Positions 24,131 to 32,488 are shown, counted from the stretch's first letter. The stretch: 49,472 nucleotides of DNA from Lysobacteraceae bacterium (GCA_021604725.1 BQJN01000024.1:1-49472); one strand, 5' to 3'. Notes: generated by a model from the letters alone, not told the origin. Program-made: numbers and translations.

Positions 24131-24388
24131 CTAATCCTCGGCAATCCCCGAAACCACATTGGTTCCTCGAACCACCTCGACCACCTCAAACTCGCCCTGC
24201 GCCGGTGGTTGATCACTGATATGCCACTGCCCATTGGCTGCCTGCCAGCGATACATGACGGTTACCGCACGGTCGTCATTGGGAATCCACTCTGCCACCC
24301 ACGACGGTTGCTGGTCAGGGTGGCGCCACCAAAAAGCAACGACTGCCACGACAACGAACAGCAAGGTCACTGCTGCTAGCCGTTTCAT
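24131..24388 (-). CDS. Small membrane-anchored DUF4124-like protein
   Basis: 85 aa from the ATG at 24386-24388 (MKRLAAVTLLFVVVAVVAFWW), a signal anchor. The domain YRWQAANGQWHISDQPP resembles the DUF4124 core (a K/R-W-x-D-x-x-G-x-x-H-Y-S-D-x-P-P pattern). It overlaps the larger upstream DUF4124 gene by 4 bases (ATGA), so the two are probably made together in the envelope. Function is unknown. The DUF4124 core here is degenerate compared with its neighbour. Confidence 0.75.
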   Translation of the reverse strand: MKRLAAVTLLFVVVAVVAFWWRHPDQQPSWVAEWIPNDDRAVTVMYRWQAANGQWHISDQPPAQGEFEVVEVVRGTNVVSGIAED

Positions 24389-24876
24389 GGATTGCAATAC
24401 TGAGCGACTCGACCCTCCGCGGTTCTGATATGCGCCTGTCGCTCTTCCTCAGTGATACGTCGAATATTGGTGCCGTCAGCATTGGGCTCATCAATGCGGG
24501 TGTGCGTGGTGTAGAAGGTCAAGGCGCGTTGCGCTTTGCCGCACTCTTCGGCCAACAACTCCCGTTCGCGTGCCTTGGCCCGCCGTTCCTCCGCTTCACG
24601 CTTGCGTCGCTCCAGGTAGGTCTCTTCCGGCTCCTCGGCTGCCGCCTCATCCGAGACTGCTTCATCGACCACAGCGGTGTTGTTTGCTGCCTGCGCGCTA
24701 CCTCCACCAGTTCGTAGCTTCAACCGCTCATAGTCGGCATTTTCCGGTGGCGGCGTGGTGGTGTAATGCGTCACCCCGTCTTCATCGACCCACTTGTAGA
24801 CCTTGGCTGTTTGCGCAACGGCCGTGATACTGATCAACATCAACACTAGTAAGCTGATCACGCCAATTCTGTTCAT
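24385..24876 (-). CDS. DUF4124 domain periplasmic protein
   Basis: 163 aa from the ATG at 24874-24876, preceded by a good ribosome-binding site (GAGGAGAGGCGA). A signal peptide is visible (MNRIGVISLLVLMLISITAVAQ). Then comes the DUF4124 core VYKWVDEDGVTHYTTTPPP, and a highly charged helical region ERRKREAEERRAKARER that is probably a coiled coil. The C-terminus contains two cysteines (CGKAQ, QYCNP). The longer frame to 24915 is rejected because it lacks a signal. The family is common in gammaproteobacteria and has no known role. Confidence 0.88.
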   Translation of the reverse strand: MNRIGVISLLVLMLISITAVAQTAKVYKWVDEDGVTHYTTTPPPENADYERLKLRTGGGSAQAANNTAVVDEAVSDEAAAEEPEETYLERRKREAEERRAKARERELLAEECGKAQRALTFYTTHTRIDEPNADGTNIRRITEEERQAHIRTAEGRVAQYCNP

Positions 24877-25018
24877 TCGCCTCTCCTCAGCCGGGACACC
24901 AACATTCCGCCACACGCGCCGCGCCTTGGCGAAAGTGTCACTCTAACTGATACTTGCAACATTTATCAGACTGCTATTATCTCGCTATTCGCCCCTATTG
25001 AGCAAAATTCAGCGCATC

Positions 25019-25543
25019 ATGACTGAGACGGAGTTCGAAATTCTGTGGCAAGAGCTAAAACCCAAGGTGAGGGCGATCGCCATTCGCCATGCTGCCTCGG
25101 TCCCAGGGTTCGCTGCAGACGACCTGGAACAGGAGATGGCGGTCAAACTATGGCGCGCTTGTGTGGCGAATGAGCAGAAAATCGACAATCTTGCGTCTTA
25201 TCTATCAAGGATAGCGGCAAATGCGGCTATCGATGTGGTTCGCCGCTCAAAACAACGCAGCCGAGAGGTGCTTGATTCGGAGACGGCGCCCGAGTACGAC
25301 CTCAGCGAATGTGTGGTTGTTACCGACAACCGCGAATCAAAGGACCTGATCAATCAGGCTCTAGAGGTTGTAGCGGCGCTGCCGGAGAATCGTTGCATTG
25401 CGGTGCGGCTGAAGCTTCAAGGGTTTAGCCACGCCGAAATCGCTGAGTTGTCGGGTTGGAGTGAAGACAAGGCACGAAATCTGGCAACACGCGGTATGCA
25501 TCAATTGCGAGAGCAATTAAAGAATTTGGGATTGAAACGATGA
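25019..25543 (+). CDS. Second sigma-70 family RNA polymerase sigma factor
   Basis: 174 aa from the ATG at 25019-25021 (MTETEFEILWQEL); an earlier TTG at 24998 would add seven residues. Region 2 is visible as FAADDLEQEMAVKLWRACV with LASYLSRIAANAAIDVVRRSK. Region 4 is GFSHAEIAELSGWSEDKARNLATRG. The domain pattern is ECF-like but atypical: region 2 has DLEQEMAVKLWRA in place of the usual LVQETFLRAW. It is coupled by a 4-base ATGA overlap to a small membrane protein that probably controls it. The promoter is not evident. Confidence 0.85.
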   Translation: MTETEFEILWQELKPKVRAIAIRHAASVPGFAADDLEQEMAVKLWRACVANEQKIDNLASYLSRIAANAAIDVVRRSKQRSREVLDSETAPEYDLSECVVVTDNRESKDLINQALEVVAALPENRCIAVRLKLQGFSHAEIAELSGWSEDKARNLATRGMHQLREQLKNLGLKR

Positions 25544-25944
25544 AACTGACTGCTCAACAAATCACTGAATTGGCCACCGGGTCGGCAGCAAGGCGTCGCG
25601 CCGCATTGCTGGAAATGGATCCTGCGGATGCCAGAGCACTGTTGTTGGCGACCCGAACGGCAAATGCCGTATCTACTTCAGTTCGCAAATGGCAGTGGTT
25701 CGGCTGGATCCACGCCCTGGACCCGCAACGCTGGTTGGCACCCGCTGCCGCAGCAGCCATGCTGGTGATCGCGGTCACCGTAGCCAATTTGCAACCAACC
25801 CAGGCGCCGGCGGCTCAGGTCGAAGGTGTATACGCTGATTCGCTGTTCAATTCTGACTTCAACAGTGACCGCATCTACGGACAATCCTTCGATTCCAGCG
25901 ACGATGAAATCGGCTTCGTTGGCAACTTCGAAGGGGCCGGCTAA
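25540..25944 (+). CDS. Small single-pass membrane protein, candidate anti-sigma partner
   Basis: 134 aa, unrecognised family. The N-terminal 60 residues are a cytoplasmic helical region (MKLTAQQITELATGSAARRR). One transmembrane helix runs at about 66-84 (WLAPAAAAAMLVIAVTVANL). The C-terminal tail is acidic and serine/asparagine-rich (DSLFNSDFNSDRIYGQSFD). There is no zinc HxxxCxxC motif of classic ZAS anti-sigma factors. The 4-base overlap with the sigma gene and the topology suggest an anti-sigma role. The function is inferred, not shown. Confidence 0.6.
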   Translation: MKLTAQQITELATGSAARRRAALLEMDPADARALLLATRTANAVSTSVRKWQWFGWIHALDPQRWLAPAAAAAMLVIAVTVANLQPTQAPAAQVEGVYADSLFNSDFNSDRIYGQSFDSSDDEIGFVGNFEGAG

Positions 25945-26003
25945 GCCACAACGCCGCTGACGACCAACGCCACGCTCACCAAGGGCTGCTCAATACGTTA
26001 GAC

Positions 26004-26035
26004 TTGACTGTGCCGGCGCACGGTCAAACGGTTTT
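26004..26035 (+). terminator. Possible terminator after the sigma operon
   Basis: Imperfect inverted repeat 26004-26013 and 26018-26027 (TTGACTGTGC and GCACGGTCAA, one G-T wobble, 4-base loop), followed by ACGGTTTTGC. The T-run is short (four) and displaced by four bases, so the call is tentative. It lies in the 159-base gap before pssA, where I see no gene. Confidence 0.4.
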
Positions 26036-26103
26036 GCGCCTGCTCGGCTACCAATCCTGATCAACAACCGACCGGAACTATCCGGCACGCGACGAGCAAA
26101 GCG

Positions 26104-26910
26104 ATGGCTTCGACCGAAAACACCGACGACAACGGCACCCGACGGCGCCGTGGCATCTATCTACTGCCCAACCTGCTAACAACAGGCGCGCTTTTTTCAG
26201 GATTCTATTCAATCGTCGCCAGTATGGATGGGCGATTTGAAGCTGCGGCCATCGCCATTTTCGTGGCTGCGCTGCTTGATGGCCTTGATGGGCGTGTTGC
26301 ACGCCTGACCAACACTCAAAGCGAGTTTGGTGTCCAGTACGACAGCTTGTCTGATCTGATCGCCTTCGGGCTGGCACCGGCGCTGGTCATGTATTCATAC
26401 TCCTTATCCTCGCTGAAAGCAGAGAGCGCGGTGCTCGGCAAGGCGGGCTGGCTTGTCGCCTTCTTGTACGCGGCCTGCGCCGCGCTGCGACTGGCCCGAT
26501 TCAACACCCAGGCTGGGGTCGCAGACAAACGGTATTTTCAGGGTTTGGCATCGCCTGCCGCTGCCGGTCTGATGATGTCTACGGTCTGGACCTTCTCGGA
26601 GTTTGGCATTACTGGCTTGAGTGCAGCATCGTTTGCGTTGCCGGTCACCCTATTGTCGGCGCTACTGATGGTCAGCAATGTCCGTTACTTCAGTTTCAAA
26701 GGCTGGCCAGGAAAAGACCACGTACCTTTCCTGTGGATTTTTCTGTTCGTTGTTCTGTTGGTCCTGTTGACCATCGACCCACCGAAAGTATTGCTGGCAG
26801 CAACCGCATGCTATGCCCTGTCTGGTCCAATCCTCACAGTCTGGAGCCGTCAACGCCACCGTTCGAGACGAAATGAACGACAACGCGACGCCCAAAACAG
26901 CGATGGCTGA
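26104..26910 (+). CDS. pssA: CDP-diacylglycerol-serine O-phosphatidyltransferase
   Basis: 268 aa integral membrane enzyme. The CDP-alcohol phosphotransferase motif DGLDGRVARLTNTQSEFGVQ...D...D (DGx2ARx8Gx3Dx3D) is complete at about residues 59-81. The length and helix pattern fit the type II (Bacillus-like) PssA, not the E. coli type. It makes phosphatidylserine, the precursor of phosphatidylethanolamine. The C-terminus is basic (RQRHRSRRNERQR). It overlaps the next gene by 38 bases, linking phospholipid synthesis to the downstream signalling and lipid-transport genes. Confidence 0.95.
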   Translation: MASTENTDDNGTRRRRGIYLLPNLLTTGALFSGFYSIVASMDGRFEAAAIAIFVAALLDGLDGRVARLTNTQSEFGVQYDSLSDLIAFGLAPALVMYSYSLSSLKAESAVLGKAGWLVAFLYAACAALRLARFNTQAGVADKRYFQGLASPAAAGLMMSTVWTFSEFGITGLSAASFALPVTLLSALLMVSNVRYFSFKGWPGKDHVPFLWIFLFVVLLVLLTIDPPKVLLAATACYALSGPILTVWSRQRHRSRRNERQRDAQNSDG

Positions 26911-28600
26911 GGTCGAGCCGACGACCAAGGCACCACCGGATGCGCAAGCTCAGCTTGCGCTGCTGTCGGACTTGACCCGGGGCTTTGCCTCCTCGCTGGA
27001 CATTGATGACACCTTAAAAGTAGCGATCGGCCGCATTTGCGATCACTTGGGAGCGGCTGCTGGTTCAGTATTTCTGTTGGACGCTGACACCGACCAACTG
27101 GTTTGCCGTGCCTGTTTTGGGCCAGTCGATGTGCTCGGGCTTAGGCTCGACCTCAAGGCAGGATTGGTAGGGCAGACAGCCACCGAGAGCCGCAGCATTA
27201 TCGTTCAGGATGCCGCGTCGGACCCGCGATTCTCTGAAGTAGTGGATGCCAACACTGGCTTTCAAACGCGCTCGGTCATGTGTGCACCGCTGAAAACAGC
27301 AGATCATGTGATCGGCGTCCTTGAAGTGCTCAACAAAGTCGACAATTCACAATTCGACACGGACGACCTCACTTTGCTCGATACGTTGGCGGCGCCGACT
27401 GCGCTGTCCATTCACAACGCCATGATGGCCGGCGACCTGGTGCAGCAGCAGCGCATTCGCAAGGAATTGAAGCTGGCGCGTCGGGTACAGCGATCCCTCC
27501 TTCCCGAGCGCGAACCACCGCCGTTTCCGATCCTGGGCGTAAATTTGCCGGCGCGTGAAGTCTCAGGCGATTTTTACGATCATTTCAAATTGCCTGATGG
27601 CCGCATCGGATTCACTATTGGCGACGTCTCTGGCAAAGGCGTTGATGCCGCTTTTCTGATGGTTCGCGTCACCACCTTACTGCGTTGGGCCGGAAAAGAG
27701 GGCCAACCACCGCGACGATGGCTCAAGCGCGTTAACGAAGAAATGTGCGAGATGATCTCCGGTGGCATGTTCGTCTGTGCTGCGGCCGGATACTACGACC
27801 CTGCTCGGCGGTTACTGACCTTTGCCAACGCCGGCTTGCCACCGGTGCTGGTCGACGATGGCCAATCGATCGAAGCATTGATTGCTGGTGCACCTCCGTT
27901 GGGTATCGTCAGCGGCCTGCAGTTCGAAGAGCATCAGTTACAAATGGATTCCAAGGCCGCCTATTTCACCACCGATGGCGTCGTCGAAGCGCGGTACGAC
28001 AATGGCCAACTCGGGGTTGATGGGCTGAAGGCCATGATCCGTGATCTGGCCGACCAGCTGCCGCGGCCTCGACTGGGGCAAATGGTTTGGAATCTTCGTG
28101 AGCATACTCTCAATGATGACACCACCATCCTGCTCATTGACGACCCGATCGGCGATGTACAAACCTTGGCCAGTATTGGCTTTCACGCCAGTTGCGAAAA
28201 CCTCAAGCTGGCGCGTGAGGTGGTGGCTGATGCGGTTGCGCAGGCCACGACGGACTGTCCGCATTGCGTGGAAGACCATCTTTTGCTGGTGGTCAATGAA
28301 GCCATCGCCAACGTCATCCGCCACGCCTACCGCAACGACCCCGATGGTCGGATCGAGCTGACCATCTACGAGCGACGTGGCAAATTGATTTTTTACCTGC
28401 GAGACTATGCGCCAAGGGTTGACGTCAGTCGCATCAAGCCGCGCGATTTGAGCGACTGCCGACCTGGTGGCTTGGGTGTCAACTTTATCGATAGCGTTAT
28501 GGACAGTTGGGTGTTCACTGTGCCCGAAGACGGCGCAGGAAACCTGCTGATCATGACCAAAGACCTGCGCCGCAGTGCGCAAACGGGGAACGATGAGTAA
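26873..28600 (+). CDS. GAF-PP2C phosphatase-HATPase kinase fusion (RsbU/RsbW-like partner-switch protein)
   Basis: 575 aa from the ATG at 26873-26875, preceded by GAGACGAA; a later ATG at 26903 is possible. Residues about 25-175 are a GAF sensor domain. Residues about 205-415 are a SpoIIE/PP2C phosphatase with all metal motifs: VSGDFYDHF, IGDVSGKGVDAAF, YFTTDGVVEARYD and NDDTTILLI. Residues about 440-570 form a GHKL kinase-fold domain with the N-box VVNEAIANVIRHAYRND and the G-box RPGGLGVNFIDS. In partner switching, phosphatase and kinase act on the same STAS protein in opposite directions. Here both are fused and the STAS gene follows with an 8-base overlap, so this chain probably sets its phosphorylation state. 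Confidence 0.9.
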   Translation: MNDNATPKTAMAEVEPTTKAPPDAQAQLALLSDLTRGFASSLDIDDTLKVAIGRICDHLGAAAGSVFLLDADTDQLVCRACFGPVDVLGLRLDLKAGLVGQTATESRSIIVQDAASDPRFSEVVDANTGFQTRSVMCAPLKTADHVIGVLEVLNKVDNSQFDTDDLTLLDTLAAPTALSIHNAMMAGDLVQQQRIRKELKLARRVQRSLLPEREPPPFPILGVNLPAREVSGDFYDHFKLPDGRIGFTIGDVSGKGVDAAFLMVRVTTLLRWAGKEGQPPRRWLKRVNEEMCEMISGGMFVCAAAGYYDPARRLLTFANAGLPPVLVDDGQSIEALIAGAPPLGIVSGLQFEEHQLQMDSKAAYFTTDGVVEARYDNGQLGVDGLKAMIRDLADQLPRPRLGQMVWNLREHTLNDDTTILLIDDPIGDVQTLASIGFHASCENLKLAREVVADAVAQATTDCPHCVEDHLLLVVNEAIANVIRHAYRNDPDGRIELTIYERRGKLIFYLRDYAPRVDVSRIKPRDLSDCRPGGLGVNFIDSVMDSWVFTVPEDGAGNLLIMTKDLRRSAQTGNDE

Positions 28601-28931
28601 TCGAATAGATTTCAGCGAACACGATCAGTTTTCGGTCGTCGTGGTCGAGGGCGAAGTTGACCTTTCATGGTCGGCAGAGCTGCGAAACGCCGTACTTGAG
28701 GCGCTCAAAGGAAGCAACAACCTTCTGGTCGACCTGTCGGCTGTCAGTTACATCGACAGTTCAGGCATCGCCGCACTGGTCGAAGGGCTGCAAACCGCCA
28801 AAGCCCAGGGCAAGACCTTCGGACTGGTTAGTGTCAGCGCACCGGCCCGAGCGGTGCTCGAGCTAGCTCGACTTGATCAGGTCTTTGCCATCCATCAAGA
28901 CCTGGCCGCCGCCGGCAATGCAGCGCAATAG
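28593..28931 (+). CDS. STAS-domain protein (anti-sigma antagonist or MlaB-like)
   Basis: 112 aa from the ATG at 28593-28595, with GGGGA upstream. A full STAS domain is present. The phosphorylation site is YIDSSGIAALVEGL, with Ser56 matching the serine phosphorylated in SpoIIAA and RsbV. It lies between the phosphatase/kinase fusion (8-base overlap) and mlaE (14-base gap). In E. coli the STAS protein MlaB binds the ATPase MlaF, so this protein could serve as MlaB, as an anti-sigma antagonist, or both. No sigma factor lies in the operon, which favours the transporter role. Confidence 0.9.
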   Translation: MSNRIDFSEHDQFSVVVVEGEVDLSWSAELRNAVLEALKGSNNLLVDLSAVSYIDSSGIAALVEGLQTAKAQGKTFGLVSVSAPARAVLELARLDQVFAIHQDLAAAGNAAQ

Positions 28932-28945
28932 AGGGCGCCGATAGC

Positions 28946-29749
28946 ATGGCCCGCTCCAACCACTTGGGTGCCAGCTGGCGAATATGGCGAGCAGTTGTTC
29001 GTCTGTTCGAAGCCTTCGGCTATGTCGGTGCCTTGCTGGTCGAGAGTATGTATTGGCTGATCACCGGCCCGAAACATGGCCAGCGCGTCGGCTGGCGAGC
29101 GATTGCCGAACAAATGGTGGAAGTGGGCTTGAAGGCGGTACCGATCGTTGCGGTGCTCTCATTTACGGTGGGACTGAGCCTGGCCATTCAGTTGATTTAT
29201 ACCCTGAGTGAGTTTGGTGCCGAATCGCAGGTCGTGCTGGCCATAGCGACCGGCGTTACGCGCGAGTTTGGGCCACTGATCACCGCCATTTTGGTCGCCG
29301 GCCGCACCGCATCGGCGTTGGCGGCTAGAATCGGGTCAATGACCGTTTCGCAAGAGGTTGATGCGCTCAGAGTGATGGGTGTTGAGCCGGTGCGCTACCT
29401 CGTTGCGCCGCCACTGCTGGCTTTGTTGGTCATGGTTCCAACACTGACCATTATCTCCGACTTTGTAGGCATCCTGGGTGCCGGCCTGTACAGTTCTGGG
29501 GCGCTGGGTTTGTCCCTTACCGCCTATATGCTGGCCAGTCTCGACGCGCTGGCACCGGCGGACGTGTTGCAGGGGCTGGCCAAATCGGTCGTCTTTGGAA
29601 TGATCATCGCCCTGGTCGGAGTACGTTGTGGTTTTGTAGTCCGCGGCGGTGCCGAAGGCGTAGGTCAGGGCACCACACAAGCGGTCGTCATTGCGATCAG
29701 TGCTATTGTCATTACCGACATGATCTTCACCTTCTTCATGAATCGATGA
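28946..29749 (+). CDS. mlaE: MlaE-type ABC transporter permease
   Basis: 267 aa. Five or six hydrophobic helices and the MlaE family signatures: FTVGLSLAIQLIY, GVTREFGPLITAILVAGRTASALAARIGSM, and ALRVMGVEPVRYLVAPPLLA. It is the inner-membrane permease that works with the MlaF ATPase and an MCE protein to move phospholipids between membranes. The N-terminus (about 60 residues) carries the interfacial helix region. It overlaps mlaF by 4 bases. Confidence 0.95.
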   Translation: MARSNHLGASWRIWRAVVRLFEAFGYVGALLVESMYWLITGPKHGQRVGWRAIAEQMVEVGLKAVPIVAVLSFTVGLSLAIQLIYTLSEFGAESQVVLAIATGVTREFGPLITAILVAGRTASALAARIGSMTVSQEVDALRVMGVEPVRYLVAPPLLALLVMVPTLTIISDFVGILGAGLYSSGALGLSLTAYMLASLDALAPADVLQGLAKSVVFGMIIALVGVRCGFVVRGGAEGVGQGTTQAVVIAISAIVITDMIFTFFMNR

Positions 29750-30570
29750 GTGGCTCACCCGTCATAGAGGTCGACCAACTGGTCACCCATTATGGGCGGC
29801 GCAAGATCCTCGACGGCGTCGATTTGACGGTCGATGCAGGTGAGATTCGCGTCATCATGGGTGGCAGCGGCTCCGGGAAAAGCACCTTATTGTGGCACTT
29901 GCTGGGTCTTTATCGAGCCAGCGCAGGTTCAATTCGTCTGCTCGGAAAAGACACCTCGACGCTGAACCATAGTCAGTGGCGCGACCTGCGCAAGAACCTG
30001 GGAGTCAGCTTCCAGGGCGGCGCACTGTTTACCTCTATGACGGTCGGTGACAACGTCGCCATGCCGCTTCGAGAGCACACAGACCTGGACGAGAACACCA
30101 TTCGGATCATGTCGCGCATGAAGCTCGAGGTGGTCAATCTGGGTGGCTTTCAAGATCTGATGCCAGCGCAGTTGTCGGGCGGTATGATCAAGCGAGCTGC
30201 GCTGGCTCGTGCCATCGTCATGGACCCCAAGCTGTTGTTCTTTGATGAGCCCTCAGCTGGCCTCGACCCGGTGGTCGCCGCCGAACTGGATGAGTTAATC
30301 CTGAAGCTACGCGATGCGTTTAATATGTCGGTTGTGGTGGTTACCCATGAGCTCGACTCTGCATTCAAGATCGCAGACAAAATCAGCGTGCTGCATGAAG
30401 GCAAGGTATTATTGACCGGAACGGTAGACCAAGTGCAGGCCAGCAAAGTGGAACGCGTGCAGGATCTGCTCGGCCGTCGGCCGCGAACGACGGAAGTCGA
30501 TGCCGATGAATATTTGAAACGACTGACCGAAGAGGAATATGGAGAATACATCCAATCCGTGCGCGGCTAG
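29746..30570 (+). CDS. mlaF: MlaF-type ABC transporter ATPase
   Basis: 274 aa from the ATG at 29746-29748 (MSGSPVIEVDQL); the frame reaching back to 29626 lies inside mlaE and is rejected. The Walker A motif is MGGSGSGKSTLLWHLLG, the ABC signature is LSGGMIKRAALARA, and Walker B is LLFFDEPSAGLDP, followed by the switch histidine in VVTHELDSAF. The signature with MxKR is typical of MlaF. The C-terminal 30 residues (EYLKRLTEEEYGEYIQSV) are acidic. Confidence 0.96.
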   Translation: MSGSPVIEVDQLVTHYGRRKILDGVDLTVDAGEIRVIMGGSGSGKSTLLWHLLGLYRASAGSIRLLGKDTSTLNHSQWRDLRKNLGVSFQGGALFTSMTVGDNVAMPLREHTDLDENTIRIMSRMKLEVVNLGGFQDLMPAQLSGGMIKRAALARAIVMDPKLLFFDEPSAGLDPVVAAELDELILKLRDAFNMSVVVVTHELDSAFKIADKISVLHEGKVLLTGTVDQVQASKVERVQDLLGRRPRTTEVDADEYLKRLTEEEYGEYIQSVRG

Positions 30571-30600
30571 GCTTGTCAGCACGATCGCACAGGTGAACGC

Positions 30601-31539
30601 ATGAAACGCGCCAACGTCAATTACCTGGCAGCGGGGCTGATGGTGCTGTCTGCGCTCGCCCTGTTGATCGCTGTTCTGTTTCAACTGACAGGCCGCTCAG
30701 GCAGTACCGAACGCTACTACATGAACCTCGGGTCGGTGAGCGGGATCAAGTACGGAACGCCGGTGCTTTATGAGGGTTATCGCATCGGTCAGGTCGAGTC
30801 GATCGAGCCCACACGCAGCGCGGACGGGCTGAAATTTAGAGTACAGGTGGGCATCGAGAACAATTGGCCCATTCCGGAAGATGCAGTGGCCAGTCCGGCC
30901 ACAGCAGGATTGCTTTCGGACGTATCATTGGACATCAAGCACGGCGAAAGTAGCCAGTACCTGCAACCCGGCGACGACATCAAGACGGCACCCAACGCCG
31001 ATATCTTCGTCGCCATGTCGGCCCTGGCCAATGATCTTTCCAGCTTTACCGAAGCGACGCTGACGCCCTTTGTCGAACACTTAGATAGCAGTGTCGATGA
31101 CCTGGTCGGTGAGCTCGATGAAGAGCTACCCGGAATGATCGAGCAGCTGAAAACGGTCCTCGATGGTGTTGAGCAGTTGGTCGGTTCGGCCAATGAGGTA
31201 CTCAATCCGGACAGCCAACAAAGCATCAAGGAAATGATCTCGAGCTTGAACGAGACTGCCGGAGAGGTCCAGGTCTTGTCTCGCGACTTTCACGGAACCC
31301 GCGAGAACATCGATCAATTGCTGGGCGAGGCCAATGCCATGCTTCAAGAGAACCGTCCACAGGTCAACGCCTTGATCACCGATTTGCGGCTAGCCATATT
31401 CAATCTCGGGGAACGACTGGATTCGGTCGGTTATCAGATGGAGGCGGCAAGTCAGAACCTGCAGATTTTTTCCGAGCAAATTCGACAACAACCGAACCGT
31501 TTGCTGTTTTCCGATGACGCTGAAGAGGAGTCCTTGTGA
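30601..31539 (+). CDS. MCE (MlaD-like) protein with long C-terminal helical needle
   Basis: 312 aa. One N-terminal membrane helix (residues 8-28), then a single MCE domain at about 38-115 (YYMNLGSVSGIKYGTPVLYEGYRIGQV). The remaining 190 residues form a predicted helical, coiled-coil-rich extension (LDSSVDDLVGELDEELPGMI and similar). E. coli MlaD is about 183 aa and lacks this extension. Its length recalls tunnel-forming MCE proteins such as those of mycobacteria. This suggests a hexameric conduit across the periplasm; no mlaC (soluble carrier) is present in the operon. Start ATG at 30601, 30 bases after mlaF, with GGTGA upstream. Confidence 0.93.
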   Translation: MKRANVNYLAAGLMVLSALALLIAVLFQLTGRSGSTERYYMNLGSVSGIKYGTPVLYEGYRIGQVESIEPTRSADGLKFRVQVGIENNWPIPEDAVASPATAGLLSDVSLDIKHGESSQYLQPGDDIKTAPNADIFVAMSALANDLSSFTEATLTPFVEHLDSSVDDLVGELDEELPGMIEQLKTVLDGVEQLVGSANEVLNPDSQQSIKEMISSLNETAGEVQVLSRDFHGTRENIDQLLGEANAMLQENRPQVNALITDLRLAIFNLGERLDSVGYQMEAASQNLQIFSEQIRQQPNRLLFSDDAEEESL

Positions 31540-32150
31540 AGTCGTTATCAATACGCGCTTGCATCACCAGCGTGCTGTTATTGGCGGTGTCGGCCTGCGG
31601 TACATCAGGCGGCAAGGTACCCGAAGACCGCTTCTATCGGCTGCCCGAGCCGGCCATGCAACAGACCGTATCCCGGGTGGCTGATATATTGATCGTCAAG
31701 CCGGTCGAGCCGCTGGATGCATTGCGGGCGCAAACGGTCACGCGCACTGACCGTAGCGGCATTGCGCTGGAGCACTACAAGCATCACCGCTGGGCGTCGC
31801 CACCGGCACGCCTGGTGCAGGCTCACCTGGTCGCGAACTTGCGCAGAAGTGGACTGGCGGACACGGTGGTGGACAAACCGGTGCTGGGGTCCGATCAACT
31901 GACATTGCGACTGCAACTGGAACGATTCGAGCGCGTCATCGATGGTCAGTTGCGATCCGCAGCGGTCACCGTGCGAGCCGAATTGTCCAATGCCGCTGGA
32001 AAAGCCCCATTGGGTACCGAGCGCTTCTCGGCCGAGGTATCGGCCAGCAGCGTGGAGATGGAGAACACCATCGTTGCTTTCGGCAAGGCACTGGATCAGG
32101 TCAGCGCCGAGCTGGTTTCATGGATCGCACAGGAAAGCACCTCGTCATGA
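31536..32150 (+). CDS. PqiC-like lipoprotein, ABC-type transport auxiliary component
   Basis: 204 aa, starting with GTG at 31536-31538 in a 4-base GTGA overlap with the MCE gene. A lipoprotein signal is visible, ending in the lipobox LAVSAC (Cys21), so the mature protein is anchored by lipid. The body matches the ABC_trans_aux family (DUF330): FYRLPEPAM, ILIVKPVEPLDAL, and WASPPARLVQAHLVANLRRSGL. In the Pqi system the homologous lipoprotein sits at the outer membrane and meets the MCE needle. Here it may play the same role for the long MCE protein. Confidence 0.9.
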   Translation: MKSLSIRACITSVLLLAVSACGTSGGKVPEDRFYRLPEPAMQQTVSRVADILIVKPVEPLDALRAQTVTRTDRSGIALEHYKHHRWASPPARLVQAHLVANLRRSGLADTVVDKPVLGSDQLTLRLQLERFERVIDGQLRSAAVTVRAELSNAAGKAPLGTERFSAEVSASSVEMENTIVAFGKALDQVSAELVSWIAQESTSS

Positions 32151-32488
32151 ACTCTGCCAACGTGGCCAGATGCGCGCAGGCAATCGGTTTGACGTTATGG
32201 GTACGCAACGACCAACAGTTCGCTTTTGAAGCGCCCGCACCGGCAACGAGGCAGGCGCTGTCAACAAATGCAGAACCCGAACAAGAGCCGGCCACCGCAT
32301 CCACGCAGCCGACCAAATCAATTCACCAGCTGATAAGCAACATCAAGATCGCTGCCGGCAGCTTGTCTGTGGACATCGCCTGCAACGCAGCAAATCAGTT
32401 GGTAATCGCGGGAGGCAAGCCAATCTCCGAGCCATTGACTGCGGCAGGCAAGCGGTCAATTTGGCAGCAACTGCAACGGCTTCAATAA
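32147..32488 (+). CDS. Hypothetical protein, possibly HolD-like (DNA polymerase III psi)
   Basis: 113 aa from the ATG at 32147-32149 in a 4-base ATGA overlap with the lipoprotein gene. The N-terminal AQAIGLTLWVRND and the C-terminal GKRSIWQQLQRLQ faintly resemble the psi subunit of the clamp loader (LGIxxWxLR at the start, ALWQQI at the end). The middle is a low-complexity, alanine/glutamate-rich linker (ATRQALSTNAEPEQEPATAS). The resemblance is weak and could be chance. If it is not psi, I cannot name it. Confidence 0.5.
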   Translation: MNSANVARCAQAIGLTLWVRNDQQFAFEAPAPATRQALSTNAEPEQEPATASTQPTKSIHQLISNIKIAAGSLSVDIACNAANQLVIAGGKPISEPLTAAGKRSIWQQLQRLQ

